This document shows, piece by piece, positions 33,668 through 45,228 of a stretch of DNA of 64,000 bases. This DNA is from Larix kaempferi. Its lineage: Eukaryota > Streptophyta > Pinopsida > Pinales > Pinaceae. A model generated the notes under the pieces. It made no database searches. It saw only the letters and a list, made by a program, of their open reading frames with translations, and was not told the DNA's origin. Both the position numbers and the translations under genes were made by a program. Numbering within the stretch: position 1 is the stretch's first letter; the number at the start of each line of letters is the position of its first letter. The stretch lies in contig BSBM01000597.1 of NCBI GenBank assembly GCA_027924585.1, forward strand, positions 2,026,001 to 2,090,000, in the 5' to 3' direction.

Positions 33668-35362
33668 TTATTCAATGAGCGGGGGGGATATCTCAAGGTC
33701 GGTATTATTCAATTCGTATAGAGCTTCTCTATAATCTGGGAGATCAGGGCAATGATGTGAATAATGGCCATAGATGCTGCATACCGCACAAGGGTGGTTG
33801 GTACGCAATGATTTATCACGAGGATAAGGGAGAAATTCTAGTTTAACAACTGGAATGTTAGTGTCATCATCCAACATTTTCATATGTTCTTGAACTATTG
33901 GTAATTGCGGACATTGGTGGGTAGCATGGCCTATATCATCGCACAAAGAGCACTTAGGGGGAACACAGATTGTTGGGGGATTCTTCGCCAACTTGGGAGT
34001 TGGTGGGGCGGTGCGAGTTGTGCGTCCAGTGGTGTAGATTTGTGGGCCTTTGCCCCCATTGTAGTGGAGTTGAGGGGGAGCATTGCTAGATGCAGTTGTC
34101 CCAGTTGGAAGTGGTCGGTTTTGGATGTTCGCTACACCAGGTTGTGGATGGTTTGAAGTATTAATGGGTTGCACCGGTTGTAAAATGACATTCGGTGTTG
34201 GGGGAGGGGTCGATGCAGGTAGGTACCATACAAGTAGTCCTAAAGTTAACCCTGGAAGATTTAGCATAGCCATTACTAGCGTGCTGATGACTCCTGAAGG
34301 AGGAAATAAGAATGGGATAGTGTGAATCAGTGTTGCTCCGATGTGACTAGGCACTGTGGGTGGTTGTGGAAGTAATGGTGGTTGTTGAGTGTGTGGTTGT
34401 CTGTTGTGCGAAAGGGTGCACAAATCAAATATTTCAGTTATCCATAGAGGGGGTGGGATAGATTGGAACGTGGAGGTCATGGGAGTATATGAATATATTT
34501 TGGGTCCGATTGAGGAGACAAACGATGTGGGTGCACTCTGAACGGGTTTCTCGATCATAGGTAGAACATTTTCAGGTGTTGCGGGGGCATTAGGATCATA
34601 GTATGTTATCTGGTCGATTTTGACTATGCGTCCTTCATGGGGAAACATCATGAGGCAAAAAATGGATGAAGCAACAGACTTCATTTTATACATGTAACTT
34701 CGTCCTAAGAGAAGGTTGTAATCAAGTTGGGCATTAATGACCTCTATGTCTATGAGAACCAATTTTCCCCCAAGATGCACGGTTATGTTAACTAACAGGC
34801 CCTACGATTGAGCTGAATGACCATCGTAAGGGCGCAATGTGGTAGTAGATGGTTGAAGTGTGGGGGATCCAAGTTTCTGCCAGACAAAATTCGGCATAAC
34901 GCAGGTGGAGTCACCTTCATAAATGATGCATCGCTGAACGACAAGGTTTCGAATGGATACAGAAACCTGAAAAGCTAGTGACAAAGGCAAACATGGTTCG
35001 GCTTGGTATAAGTCAAATTCCATCATATGGGAGTCGTTAGGGTCTATGGCACCAATGGAGGACAACAATAATTTCCTCTCTGCAAGACAGTTTTTTAGGA
35101 ATTCTAAAGCGGACATATCAGTGGGGGACTGGGCTAAGTCTTCTACAATGTTATAGTTTGAAGTTGCACAAGCGTTAGGGTTGTTTTTGATTCGTCTTAG
35201 GGGGCCATGAGGGACTTTTGGACCCTTGTCCATTAGCATATTAGGTATGCGTAATGTCTGATCAGTTGGAAGGGTGCTTGATGATGGATCAGTAGGTGTG
35301 TTTTTAGGGGTTGAGCCGTATTGGTTTCGGCGAGTTTGAAGGTTGATGTCATTTGATGACAT
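33668..35362 (-). pseudogene. Gypsy B protease followed by two zinc knuckles
   Basis: The 35362 frame gives SSIGAIDPNDSHMMEFDLYQ, then the protease VVQRCIIYEGDSTCVMPNFV. The usual catalytic Asp is replaced by Tyr (I-I-Y-E-G), so the enzyme is probably dead. It continues past one stop at 34802 with IEVINAQLDYNLLLGRSYMY. The same piece then carries a long proline-rich stretch and two CCHC knuckles, CSLCDDIGHATHQC (about 33930) and CAVCSIYGHYSHHC (about 33770). Knuckles normally belong to gag, upstream of protease. Here they sit between protease and RT. A related, eroded knuckle (CSVYGHYTHNFP) lies upstream near 35620, so a duplication is possible. Confidence 0.8.
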
Positions 35363-37478
35363 TATTAGCAGATGGTGAGTGCTCGACTCTGTATGCTGGT
35401 AATCGGTTGCCGCATAGGTAATTTGTTGCTGTGGTGCAGCGGATCCTTATGGGGGATCCATTGGACGGGTGTTTACCACTCCTTGGTTGGGTAGAGGATT
35501 CTGCAGTATCATGGGTTGCGGTTGAGAAGGTGGTGCTAGCTGTGCAGCGTGCCCTTGTCGTTGGGCGTCATCAACCCAAAGTTGACGTGCTTTCTCCAAA
35601 TGGGGGAAATTATGTGTGTAATGGCCGTATACCGAACAAAAGGAACATGGGTGGTTTGTTCTTAAGTTGAGTTTTTTGACCTGTTTCGGTGGTCGACCAA
35701 ATTTTTGGTTGGCAGGAGTAGCTTATTGTTATTGGGAGGATTAGGTGGCTACCCTCCTCGATTTTGTTGTTGGTTATTTCCGCGGTTGCGTCCTCTTCCA
35801 TGATTCTGTTGACCTCCTTGATTACGCTGGTTGTTCTGGTTTTGAGGTTGGTTTTGTTGTGCGTAGACTTGCCCTTGGGCAGTAGGGGGGTTCTGACGTC
35901 GAGCAGGTGTTGGAGCAGGATGTTGTCAATAGTAAGTAGGAGGGTTTGGAGTTGGACCCATTGTTTGTTGTGGTTGTTGATAACCTTAAGCTATTGGAAG
36001 TGTTGGGGCAGGAGGTGTTGCCTGTTGAGGGTAATAAGCTAATTGGGCTTGTGGATGAAACAGAGTTTGATTGGCCTTCTGGTTATAATATGTAGGTGGT
36101 GCATAAGTTGAGGGTGCTTGCCCATAACACTGTGGTGGACATGAGGGTCCATGAGTGTGGTGGGTGTTCATCATTGGACCATACGAAGTTGTAGCTCCAG
36201 AATGAGATGTAGCCCTAGACAGGTCTAGGGCGTTGTTGGTACTCATCATGGTGAAAGGTTTGTTTTGTGTCATAAATTGGTCAATGATACCATCTGCGGC
36301 ATGGGATGTCCCCGGTGCGTCGCTCCAGGATGGATCACCGTGCGGGGCATCTGGTAAGATTGTTTATAAATAGCTAGACTAAGTGTTGATCAAGTCGAAC
36401 TGCTGGGCTTTTAAAACGGCTTCTTCTTCCGAGTGGGGTCGTTCAAAAGCTACATCCTTGGCTATGAGTGGAAGGAGGAGTTTCAGGAACCAATCCAGGA
36501 AGATACAGTCATCTAGCTTGACATTGCAGAGACTACGGTGGTTATGCCACTCATGGATATGATCTGTAAATATGGGTGGCCGTATTCTGTCTACAAGATA
36601 GTAGGATTTCTACTCCTGCATCATAGCGTACGAGTAGTTGAAAGAACTGTAGGAAAGTTGAGGCGATGGATGTAAACGTAGGGTGTGTCCCATGTGGCTG
36701 CTCAATATACCATTTTGCTGCTAAGACAGTGAAAGTTCTTTGTAAAAGTCAGAGTTGAATAGAATCATCGACTATGGAGTTTGAGGAACACCATAGGTGA
36801 ATGACATAACGTGATTTTGTGGGTCTTCTCCAGCCTTCCCTTCAAACTTTAGGATGTCTGACGGGAGCTTTGTGGGCATGGGGGGCCAAGTAGGGTTATG
36901 TCTAATTGGGTCATTTGTTAACCTTTCCAGGTATGGTAAGTTCAGACTAGCCATAAATGGCAGACTGACAGAGGGGTGTGACATGGTTGCTGGGGCATAA
37001 GTGCCACTGCCCCTAAGGGGGATATTAGTTGTAAAAGGGATGTTCCCTCCACATAAATATGTGTGAGAGCAAGTGCAACATGAGTTACCGATGGGTTTGG
37101 AATGGTTCCAGTAATCACTAGGATCTGAGTAGTGGCGATGGTGGTAGGTGTAGGTCCCATGTTGGGAATACCTAAGGTAGGTGTGGGTCCCATGTTGGGA
37201 ATCCCAAAGGGAGGTGTGGTAGTTTTGGATACCATGGTGGGAATTGTGGTGGCGAGGGTGGTTGATGTTCCACCAACCATTCCAGTGAAGAAAGGGTCAA
37301 AACCTGTACTAGCCATGTGGCTAGTGGGGGCGGTGTTAATGGGATTTTCATATTTTGCCTTAGAGCCATATGTGAAATGAGGTGCGTCAGAATCGGATGA
37401 CGGGGCTCTATGTCGATGAAGTGTAAGGTCGAGTGATAAAGCTCTATGTCTATGATGTGTGGTTTCAAGTGAAATCAA
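35363..37478 (-). pseudogene. Gypsy B gag
   Basis: The N-terminal part (37478-36942) is Pro/Thr/Met-rich. It includes two 11-residue tandem units GIPNMGPTPT-L and an RHRAP-S/L-SSD/LDL duplication. After a frameshift comes the Gag domain: PTKLPSDILKFEGKAGEDPQ, AAKWYIEQPHGTHPTF and QFFQLLVRYDAGVEILL, typical retrotransposon gag nucleocapsid-forming blocks. A Gln/Asn/Pro-rich linker (GNNQQQN, QNQNNQRNQGG) follows around 35990-35750, then an eroded CCHC knuckle near 35620. At least three frame changes and several stops occur. The start is not certain; the first ATG of the open stretch is near 37478. Confidence 0.8.
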
Positions 37479-38849
37479 CTGAGGGGGTTCAACCCTGAAA
37501 CATCAATAACATCTCGAGGACTCAATGGTGACAGTTGTCTTATTAAAACTAATGGGGGTTGGTGAGTGGAAAGCTCGAAAAACCCTAATGCAACTGTGTG
37601 TGCAGGAGGGGAGCGTAAAAAACAATGGCACTCAAGCCAACAACCAAAATCAAAACACTTACTATAACAGTTGTGCTATAGTAAGTGGAGTAATTAAGGA
37701 ATGTGGTCAAAATACCAACATGCAAATGGCTCCTAAAAATAGAAAAAGGTGGACTCACTGACCAAGGGGAGGAAATAGAGCATGCAACCACCTAACTAAA
37801 AAGTATTATGACTCAACAAGACATATCCTCTGCAAGGTGATGAAATCCAAGTCAGACAATATGAATTGTAGAACCAAAGGCTAGATATCCCCCTACCAGG
37901 AGGGACACCAGGTAGACAATCCTAGAAGATAGGCCACTAAGATACCCCGTTCATGACATGTCCATAAAGGTGAATCTGTAGCTCTTGTTCTATCACCATT
38001 GTAATCCCACGAGGGTGGTACAATGAGAAGAGCGAGTAGGTGTCTTTCGGTGATTGAATGGATTGTGGTAGTCCACTCAGGCCTCCGGAACCCGTCTAGC
38101 TACTTCGACCCTCCTAAGGGAGAGGCCTTTCCGACAAATTGGTTTTAAACCATGCCAACAAGTACTAGGGAATTTTGTTACCCTAAATTTCAACCACTAT
38201 GTCTCAAAATGAAAGTGAATGAGGGGTGTTATTTGGATATTTATCCCCTCAGTCCTACCTAACTACAATATTCTTTTGGTGTTCCCCAAATGGGGTTAGA
38301 ATGTTGGTTGAGTTAAGAGAATTTTAAGGCTCACTTGGATTTATTGTGACAAATTGTGTGATGGTGTGGTTATGTACTAAAACAAAGATGCCTCGCTTGG
38401 GCGAAAAATTCACAAATTAAAATAAGGATTTCAACTTGCAAAATATGACAACAATGTAAATATGAAAATGATTTAAATGTAAATGCTTTTGAAAAATTTT
38501 CAAAAAATATGTGAAATTCTTTAAAATGTTTAAGGTAAAGCAAATAGCATAAAGATGAACTTACTTGGGTGAAAATATAAAACAAATTAAAATTATGGTT
38601 TTAATTTGTAAAATATGAAATGTTCTAACTGAAAAATGCTTCACTCTTTTCCTTTCACTAAACTGAAAATTTTTAAGAATGATGTAGCAAAGCAAAAATA
38701 GGAAATAAATATGAGTTTTTAATGCTACGAAAAATAAAACAGTAGGCTGTCCAAAAAATGCAAGGGAGATGGCTGGAAAAAATGGGTTGAAATGAGAAAA
38801 ACTCAGAAAAATGAATCAGGCTTTACCGGACAAAATCGCGGCTATTTGT
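37479..38849 (-). other. Leader region of gypsy B, non-coding
   Basis: A long stretch between gag and the 5' repeat array. It is AT-rich, with near-repeats of a GACTTACTTGGGYGAAAATATAAAACAAATTAAAA-type word around 38390-38600. No domain-bearing ORF. Confidence 0.55.
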
Positions 38850-39250
38850 GGCAAACGTCATGATCAAATCGTGGCTGAGAGGGTGCACAGTCATGCTTGG
38901 GACGCAACAGGATAGGGTTTGAAAATCGCGCCTGTGGGGCTGGGAAATCGCGGTTGAGTGAGTGCATAGTTGCACTCGGGACGCAACGGATCGGGGTTTC
39001 AAAATCACAACTGTGGGGCTTAAAACTTGTGATCAAATCACAGATGAGTGGGTGCATAGTCGCGCTCAGGATGCAAAGGGTCAGGATTTCAAAATCGCAC
39101 CTATGGGGCTGGAAACCCGCGATCAAATGTGGCTGAGTGGGTGCACAGTCACGCTCAGGACGAAAAACTTAGTTTTTTCAAAAATTGCGTAAAAGGGCTT
39201 AACAGCCGTGATGAAATCGCGATTGTGGGTGCAGAAACCCGCGATTTGCC
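38850..39250 (-). repeat. Four-copy 80-90-bp array near the 5' LTR of gypsy B
   Basis: Units contain GGCTGAGTGGGTGCACAGTC, GCGCTCRGGACGCAA, TTTCAAAATCGC and CTGTGGGGCTGGAAAC. The words CACAGTC-GCG, AATCGCGGCTG and TGTGGG are shared with the 33-bp array at 28118-28355 at the other end of the element, in the same orientation. Confidence 0.8.
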
Positions 39251-39454
39251 ATACGGAAAACGTCGTCGAAAAAAAAACCCAAAAATTGAAATTTTGGGTC
39301 GTTCAGGCTGCAGAAAATGCCAATAGCTATGGTAGTAAGCTAAGGGCTTAGAAGCAGGCCATATCTACACTATTAAAGATTAAAAAAAAAACAACTAAAA
39401 TATAGAGCCTAAATCAAAGATTCAAAGATTCAACGAAGTGGATTCGCCGAAAAC

Positions 39455-40174
39455 TGTTGCTTGGGCTTTCACTCAAGCATGTGCCAATAAGCACCTACTA
39501 ACTTGTAGTAGCAGTCTCAATTAAAACAAAAAAAAATACTAAAAGTAAATAGTTAATCTATCATATGTAAGGAAATAAAAACTAGATTTCAGAATAATAA
39601 ACAATGAGATTCATGAGAGAAACAAGAAATAAAAAATTTGATCTTTTGTATTACCTCAAATGGTGAGGATGGTTGAGTGTGAGCAACTGCAAGGTTGAGG
39701 TGCTCCAATGGTCCAATTGTCTCTTCTTCTCCAATGCTTTAATGGGGATCTTCAAACTGGAAAGTGAGGCTAGGGCTCTCAAGAGTGAATTTGGCAGCAT
39801 AAGGATAGGATGAATGTGGATGAATAATGGGGAGCCTCTATCACCCTTTATAGCTTTTGGGTGATGGAGAATACCATTATGGTTTAAGGAAACCAATGGT
39901 ATTGCTAAATGTGGTTTAGGTCTATTTTTCCCTCTTTTTCCTTTTTTGAATATTTTTTGAATATTATTCCCTTTTAATTGTTGGGAATTTTGGACCCTTT
40001 TTGAAGGTTTTTTGTATTTTTGGGGGAAAATTACATATTTTTTGGGGAAAAAGATGGATATTGGTATTTTTGGTGACCTTTTGAAGGTTTTAGAGGCTAA
40101 AATGGTAGGAAAGGTGGACAAATGGGTCATGTGAATAGGGAAATGAGCTGGTGAGCACTTTTTGGGTGTTAACA
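39455..40174 (-). repeat. 5' LTR of gypsy B
   Basis: 720 bp, paired with 18731-18809 plus 24850-25480. The minus-strand TATA box (plus-strand CCCTTTATA at 39844-39852) is conserved. The sequence just downstream on the minus strand (GTTTTCGGCGAATCC) should contain the primer site, but I cannot assign it to a tRNA. Confidence 0.92.
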
Positions 40175-40179
40175 GCATG

Positions 40180-42499
40180 GCTATTTCTAGCTTCTATCGA
40201 TATCATCTACACGGCTGATGGCGCGTTCTAATTATTTTGGTTCTAGTTCTGGGTTGGATTCTTAGTCTTCCATTTCGCAATGAGATGAGGGTAGTTCTCT
40301 ACAATATGATCTACAACAATGTAGTATGTACACTGTGGTGTTGGGTTTGGACAATCCCTCTGGTAGTGCCCCTGTTTTCCACAATTGTAATAGATGATTG
40401 GTCTTCTTCCTCGTCCAGCAGCTCCTCCACATCCCATACTAGCGCCTCAGCCTCCACAGAATCCTCCCCTGAAACCTCCGTGTGGTAGCCCATATGGTTG
40501 TTACTGTGATTTCCCGTACTACAGTGGGTGATACTGTTGTTGCCCATACTGCGGCTGGCCATACGGGGATGGTGGATACTACGGGTGTCCATACTATGGT
40601 TGTCCATATTGCCCCTGGTCATATTGTTGTGGTTGGTTAAACTGCAGCTGCAGCTGGCTGTACTGCAGTTGCTACTGCACCGCCAGTGGGTCTTCTCCCT
40701 TCATAAAATATGTGCCAGCAGTCCGATCGTGCAGCAGGTCATAGGCCTTGCAGTCCTTCTCATCATGGCAAACCGATCGGCAGAACTTGCAGTATAAGTA
40801 TGTCGGATTTGACACCATCTTTTGTAGATATACACATTCCTCTGGTCGATTCCCTCTGGTTTGACAGATAGGACACCATGGCATGCCTCCTTGACGAAGT
40901 GGGTTTGGTGCCCTTGATTGCAAATACTCACAAAATTCTAGGTAATTGTCCTTATGTTGTAGCTTAGCTCTACACCCGGTGCACCATATGTTGCTGCAGG
41001 TTTATTTTCCCTTCTTGATATCCTCCAATTGAAGTGTTAAATTGGCCAACTGCGCTTGGACTCTATCCATTCCTAGCCCTGCTTCACCGATTGGTGAAGC
41101 GTCCTGCTTCATCGCAATCTCTAATGCTTCCGCCTGTGTCGCGACTTTTTTACATCAGTGGTCCTCAGATATGCGATACCAATCCTGCGATGAACCATTC
41201 TTTGTGTTGTAGCTCATTTATTGGGAAGCTCACTTTTTCTATCAGCATCTTCTACCACTGATCGAATTCCCACACCGACTCATTCGGGAATTGCTTAATC
41301 TCCTAAAGCTCAGTGACATACTGCGACTCATATTTTGGATTTTTAAATTCATCAATCATCGATGTTCTAACCTCCACCAACGTCTTGGCTGGTGTTCCCA
41401 TTGGAACCCTTACAAACTTCATGTACCAGTCTAATGCCTAGACCGTAAGGGTCATCACTAGTTGTCCCATCTTTATAGCGTCGTCCTAGACCTACTTTAT
41501 AGTCCAGACTGCTTCGCATATGAACCAATACTGTTTGGGATCCTCGGTCCCGTTCCCCTGAAAGGTAGGCATCTTCACCTCGTCTGCCATCCTAATGTTG
41601 CTACTATTGTTGTTTACTGAAGTGCTACTCTTACTGCTGCATGTAGGGAAACTCTGCTAGTAATTTGAATTTCTTCCTATAAAATTCAGAGTAGTGCATG
41701 GGGTTGAAGGTATGTTGTAACTTACAATCTGTCCTCTTTCTGCTTCTAGGGTAGCCTGGTCGACGTCTCCTTCGCAATAAGGTTTCTTCCTCCCTTGTGG
41801 TCCTGTTTCACAGTTATCCATTTCGGTCCTCTCAGGAGTCTCTCTCTCAGTCCTCCTCTTCTTCTCAAGATGCCAGAATATCGCTCCACTCCTCAAGGTA
41901 CCACACTCTTTGTCAACTTCCCTTAGAAATCCGTCGTCGTTCATGTCCATCTACCCCACATCTTTTTGTCAGATTCACATTCACGCGATACCTTCAACCT
42001 CCACACATTGATTTTTCTACTCATCGACAGACATCCTTAATATTCCTTTTTCGCAGACAAGCATCTTAATCCACAGTTTTAACGATGACAGGAACCTTCC
42101 TCTTGGCCCCCTGAAGAAGTTCCTTTCAGCGTCGCTATATGACTTGATAATTTCTACTACGAACATAGTCACGTATCCCTTGAGGATACTATCCACCAAA
42201 AAATCAACAGCTTGCAATACCCTGCTATTGACTTGCTTCAACTATTGAACCAACTCTGGGGTCCAACAATCAGGTTCAGTCTTCTGGCAGTGATTCTTTC
42301 GGAACGTCAACTGTGCTAGCCACTCATGCAGCAAAACTGGGAATTCACAGAAGAATGTTTCATGGAAATCTGAGTAGATGTATTTTTGCATCCAACTGGT
42401 TGTTGTTTGTTTAGGATCTCGCTTCTCGCTTTTAGCGAATTCCTCCGCCTTCTTGTCGAACCACGCTTGGATATCTTGTTTCATTGGATGCCACAGCAT
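40180..42499 (-). pseudogene. Gypsy A gag
   Basis: The ATG at 42499 (MLWHPMKQDIQ) opens a frame through ATG-less stops to the Gag domain around 41590-41300 (MPTFQGNGTEDPKQYWFICE, ALDWYMKFVRVPMGTPAKTL). Downstream are zinc-finger-like modules: CPICQTRGNRPEEC, a full CCHC knuckle CKFCRSVCHDEKDC (about 40770), and YYNCGKQGHYQRDC (about 40390), whose first Cys has become Tyr. A last degenerate module is CTYYIVVDH. Gag packages element RNA in particles. Stops occur at 42242, 42017 and 41657 and repeatedly after that. The 3' end is cut by gypsy B at the GCATG duplication and continues as protease at 18730. Confidence 0.85.
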
Positions 42500-42521
42500 A
42501 TCCTCTTCTTTTCTTTCTCAA

Positions 42522-42540
42522 GGTACTGACAACGGAACCA
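42522..42540 (-). other. Candidate primer binding site of gypsy A
   Basis: The minus strand reads TGGTTCCGTTGTCAGTACC two bases inside the 5' LTR. It resembles the TGGCGCCGTTGTC-type primer sites common in plant gypsy elements, with two changes in the first six bases. The tRNA identity is not certain. Confidence 0.6.
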
Positions 42541-42542
42541 TT

Positions 42543-43286
42543 TGTTAACGCAGCATCTATCGACAGGGGTTCACTTCGCATTGTTGCCAACGCAATACAA
42601 ACCCAAACTCCCTTACACACCGGCCCAGAAAGGTGTAACCCTTTCCAGCAACACTTGCGGAGCAAGTGCAGTCTCACCCAAGATGGATAAGGGGGCTACT
42701 GGAACCAATTTTCCTCAGTGGAGTTGAGGATATGCTTTCAACGCACATTACCCTTGTAATAACCTGAGATCATAACATTCGCAGCATACTATCGATTCAT
42801 CATTCGCACATTAAGTCATTCGCAGAGTTCAACAGATAACAAACATTTAGAACAACATATTCAACTTACTTATTCAGATTAACAGTACTTCTTAAACCCA
42901 TAGCATATTCGCATTAAAGATACTCTAAAACAATCACATTCATCATCACATAAAACTAGAAACAAAGAGTGCACCATAATCAAACATCTTCATTCATTCA
43001 CTAACCCTGTAGAATGAACCTCACAGAAACAGTCAATACACCATGTTGCGGATACAAAACAAACCCAAAAGATAGGATCAATCCTCAAACACTGGCTGCT
43101 CTTAGGATTACAATCCTACTCTATTTATATGATTTTATTTGGTTACAACATGGTCCACATGACCAAATTAACTAATCTAACAATTCTTGCACTTCCGCGA
43201 ACTCTACAAATGGTCCTTCTTTCGCGGAATGACCCTTTCGCACCTATCGGCTTCCGCACTTCCTGCAGACTTATCCCGTGTCAACA
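42543..43286 (-). repeat. 5' LTR of gypsy A
   Basis: 744 bp, paired with 5864-6607. The minus-strand TATA box is at 43121-43129. It ends at the ATGTT duplication, which joins back to the CACTA transposase. Confidence 0.92.
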
Positions 43287-43291
43287 ATGTT

Positions 43292-45228
43292 TCATCTTCT
43301 TTTTGGTGGCACATATCATCGCAAAAAAGTGACACATTGGTAGTCAAGAGAGATATTATTTCTTCAAATACTAAAAAGAAGCATTGGCCAAGACAAGAAA
43401 ATAAAGGAGAGGTTGGCCCCTCTTGGCCATTTAAAGAAGGCGATGTCCCATGGGTTTTGAATAAAGATGATCTTTCTTTAGAAAATGAAATTATATTGGC
43501 TATGAAGGCGCCTTATTTATATGGGTCTACTTTATGACGTTGCTTCACTATAGATGAAAATATGTCAAGTTTGAAATCACATGACCATGTCAACCTTCTA
43601 AGGGTACATATAATGTCAAAAAAATGTTTTTATTTTTTATTTATATATTTTATCACAGAAGTTAAATTAATGCAATTAATTTTTTCTATTTACTTTGTAG
43701 TGTCATTATCCATTGTTGGTGCATGGGTATGTGAACCATGAATTTCCCGATGACCTACAGTGTTCCATATATAAACTGTCTTCATTTCTACAATGGATCA
43801 CATCAAAGGAGATTTACATCGCTAGCATTCCATGATGGCATCAAGAGATTGTTTGTATGTTTGAGAAGGCACTGCTGATGAATTTCATGGACTTGCAGGT
43901 TCATCTTCTAATTTACCTAGTCGATTAGGTTGAATTAGTTAGGGTGGTCTCATGTCGATTGATGTACTTCTTGGATAGGTACATGAAAAAATTGAAGGGA
44001 TTTTTTCAACAAATGGAAAAACCCGAGGGGTCTATGGTAGAGGGGTACATAGTCTATGAGTCATTTTATTATGATAGTAAACACATCAATCAAATCACCA
44101 CACACCAGGCACAATCATTTGATATTACGAACATGATGAGGACAAAAGGGAAGGGGAGATACTACAAATGAATGGAAAAAGGCGTGTGTTAAAGAGTAAG
44201 TAACTTATATTTCGATCTTCACATTTCCACATAGTAACTAATCACAACAAACTTCAAAATCTATATTTGATCCCATACGTACTGAATGGGGTTTTGTTTC
44301 CATGAATATAAAAACAAATTCAGAAATCGATGACATCAATAAATTAATTCTTTACAACGTGGAGGAAACACACCCTTGGGTCGTATGGTATGAAGAGAAG
44401 AGGGGGAAATGGGATATTGACAGAAAATAATTCAGACAGTTGCACATTAGAAGCATTCATTTTCCATATCATTTAAAATATAATATGCCAATGATATGTC
44501 CCAACAGTTTTGTTGTCGACCAAGTTAGAGAGAAATATGGTGCATTCGGTCTTTACCCACGTAGAGAGGAGGATGCACTACACATTGGGATCGCATGTAG
44601 CAACTCGGTAATAATATATTTATGTACATTTCTAACTTTATAATGAAACTTTGAATTATAACATCTATATTTAATATATTAATGGTTGGGTTATTAGACA
44701 TATGACATCATCATTTGTTAACTTTTTTTATAGGTGCATTCATTCCCATCTATGTGGGATTATGGACATCATTTTTGCACCAAAGATGCTGATGATGGGA
44801 GTCTTAAACATGAATGTGGAGTGGAAGTCAAGTTCAAGCAATATAGTCATGCTAACCAGCGCAATCAAAACCCGATAGGAGTGATGTTGGGTTATGTCAA
44901 AAATATATAGGAGATCATTCAAGTGGAATTCTCATATTTCCGATGTGTTATTTTTAGGTGAAAGTGGTGGGACACATTTGACAGGAATAATGTAAAGGAA
45001 TATCATGATAGTCGGTTGATATGTATCAACTCTAGAAATATGTGGGATGGAAGTAAGGAGCCTTATGTTTTCCCAAAACAATGCAACCAAGTTTTCTTTT
45101 ACCTGGATATGTTGGATAGATATTGGTGGTTCATATTAATATGCAACCCTAGATCTAAACATATTTTCTAGAAGAACGGTGCTTTCATTCCAACCAAGGA
45201 AGATAATGAGGGTGATGGAAACAGAGAG
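43292..45228 (+). pseudogene. CACTA (En/Spm) TNP2-type transposase, 3' part
   Basis: Plus-strand frames continue the gene interrupted at 5863. The transposase block reads SSSFWWHISSQKSDTLVVKR, KKKHWPRQENKGEVGPSWPF and MSSLKSHDHVNLLRV (the G/S-L-K-S-H-D motif). After an intron-like gap a DUF4218-like part reads YFLDRYMKKLKGFFQQMEKP and EGSMVEGYIVYESFYYD. Then comes a DUF4216-like part near 44810-45130: IIQVEFSYFRCVIFRCKWWD, NNVKEYHDSRLICINSRNMW and DRYWWFI. These three modules in this order are diagnostic of CACTA transposases. Stops (43535, 43840 region, 44429, 44908, 45168) inactivate it. It would cut and paste its own element in the nucleus. Confidence 0.88.

Larger units (their letters stand above)
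18731..40174 (-). mobile_element. Gypsy element B, Tat/Ogre-like, with antisense extra ORF
   Basis: The LTRs start TGTTGCTTGGGC and end GTGTTARCA. The outside flanks are a perfect duplication GCATG (18726-18730, 40175-40179), and the 3' LTR is itself interrupted by copia D. Net length is about 15.4 kb, with 14 kb internal. The minus-strand order is: 5' LTR, a leader with an 80-90-bp repeat array, gag, protease, two zinc knuckles, RT, RNase H, integrase, then an archaeal-type RNase H. After that come an antisense PMD-like ORF, repeat arrays and a G-rich tract, then the 3' LTR. Two RNase H domains and large size place it with Tat/Ogre elements. The aRNase H position and the knuckles after the protease are unusual. 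All domains are damaged. Confidence 0.9.
5864..43286 (-). mobile_element. Gypsy element A (Ty3-type LTR retrotransposon), split by B and C
   Basis: The element has two 744-bp LTRs (5864-6607 and 42543-43286). Each has TGTT...AACA ends, and the outside flanks are a perfect 5-bp duplication ATGTT (5859-5863, 43287-43291). Subtracting B with one GCATG copy and C with one duplication copy leaves about 9.2 kb, a normal gypsy length. The minus-strand order is 5' LTR, primer site, gag, [B], protease-RT-RNase H-integrase, [C], integrase C-terminus, 3' LTR. The polyprotein is riddled with stops and frameshifts. The LTR pair differs at many positions, mostly transitions, so it is an old insertion into a CACTA transposase gene. 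Confidence 0.9.

Noticed and set aside
33905-34325. Plus-strand ORFs opposite gypsy B protease
   Set aside because: Antisense shadows of the proline-rich polyprotein region; no domain.
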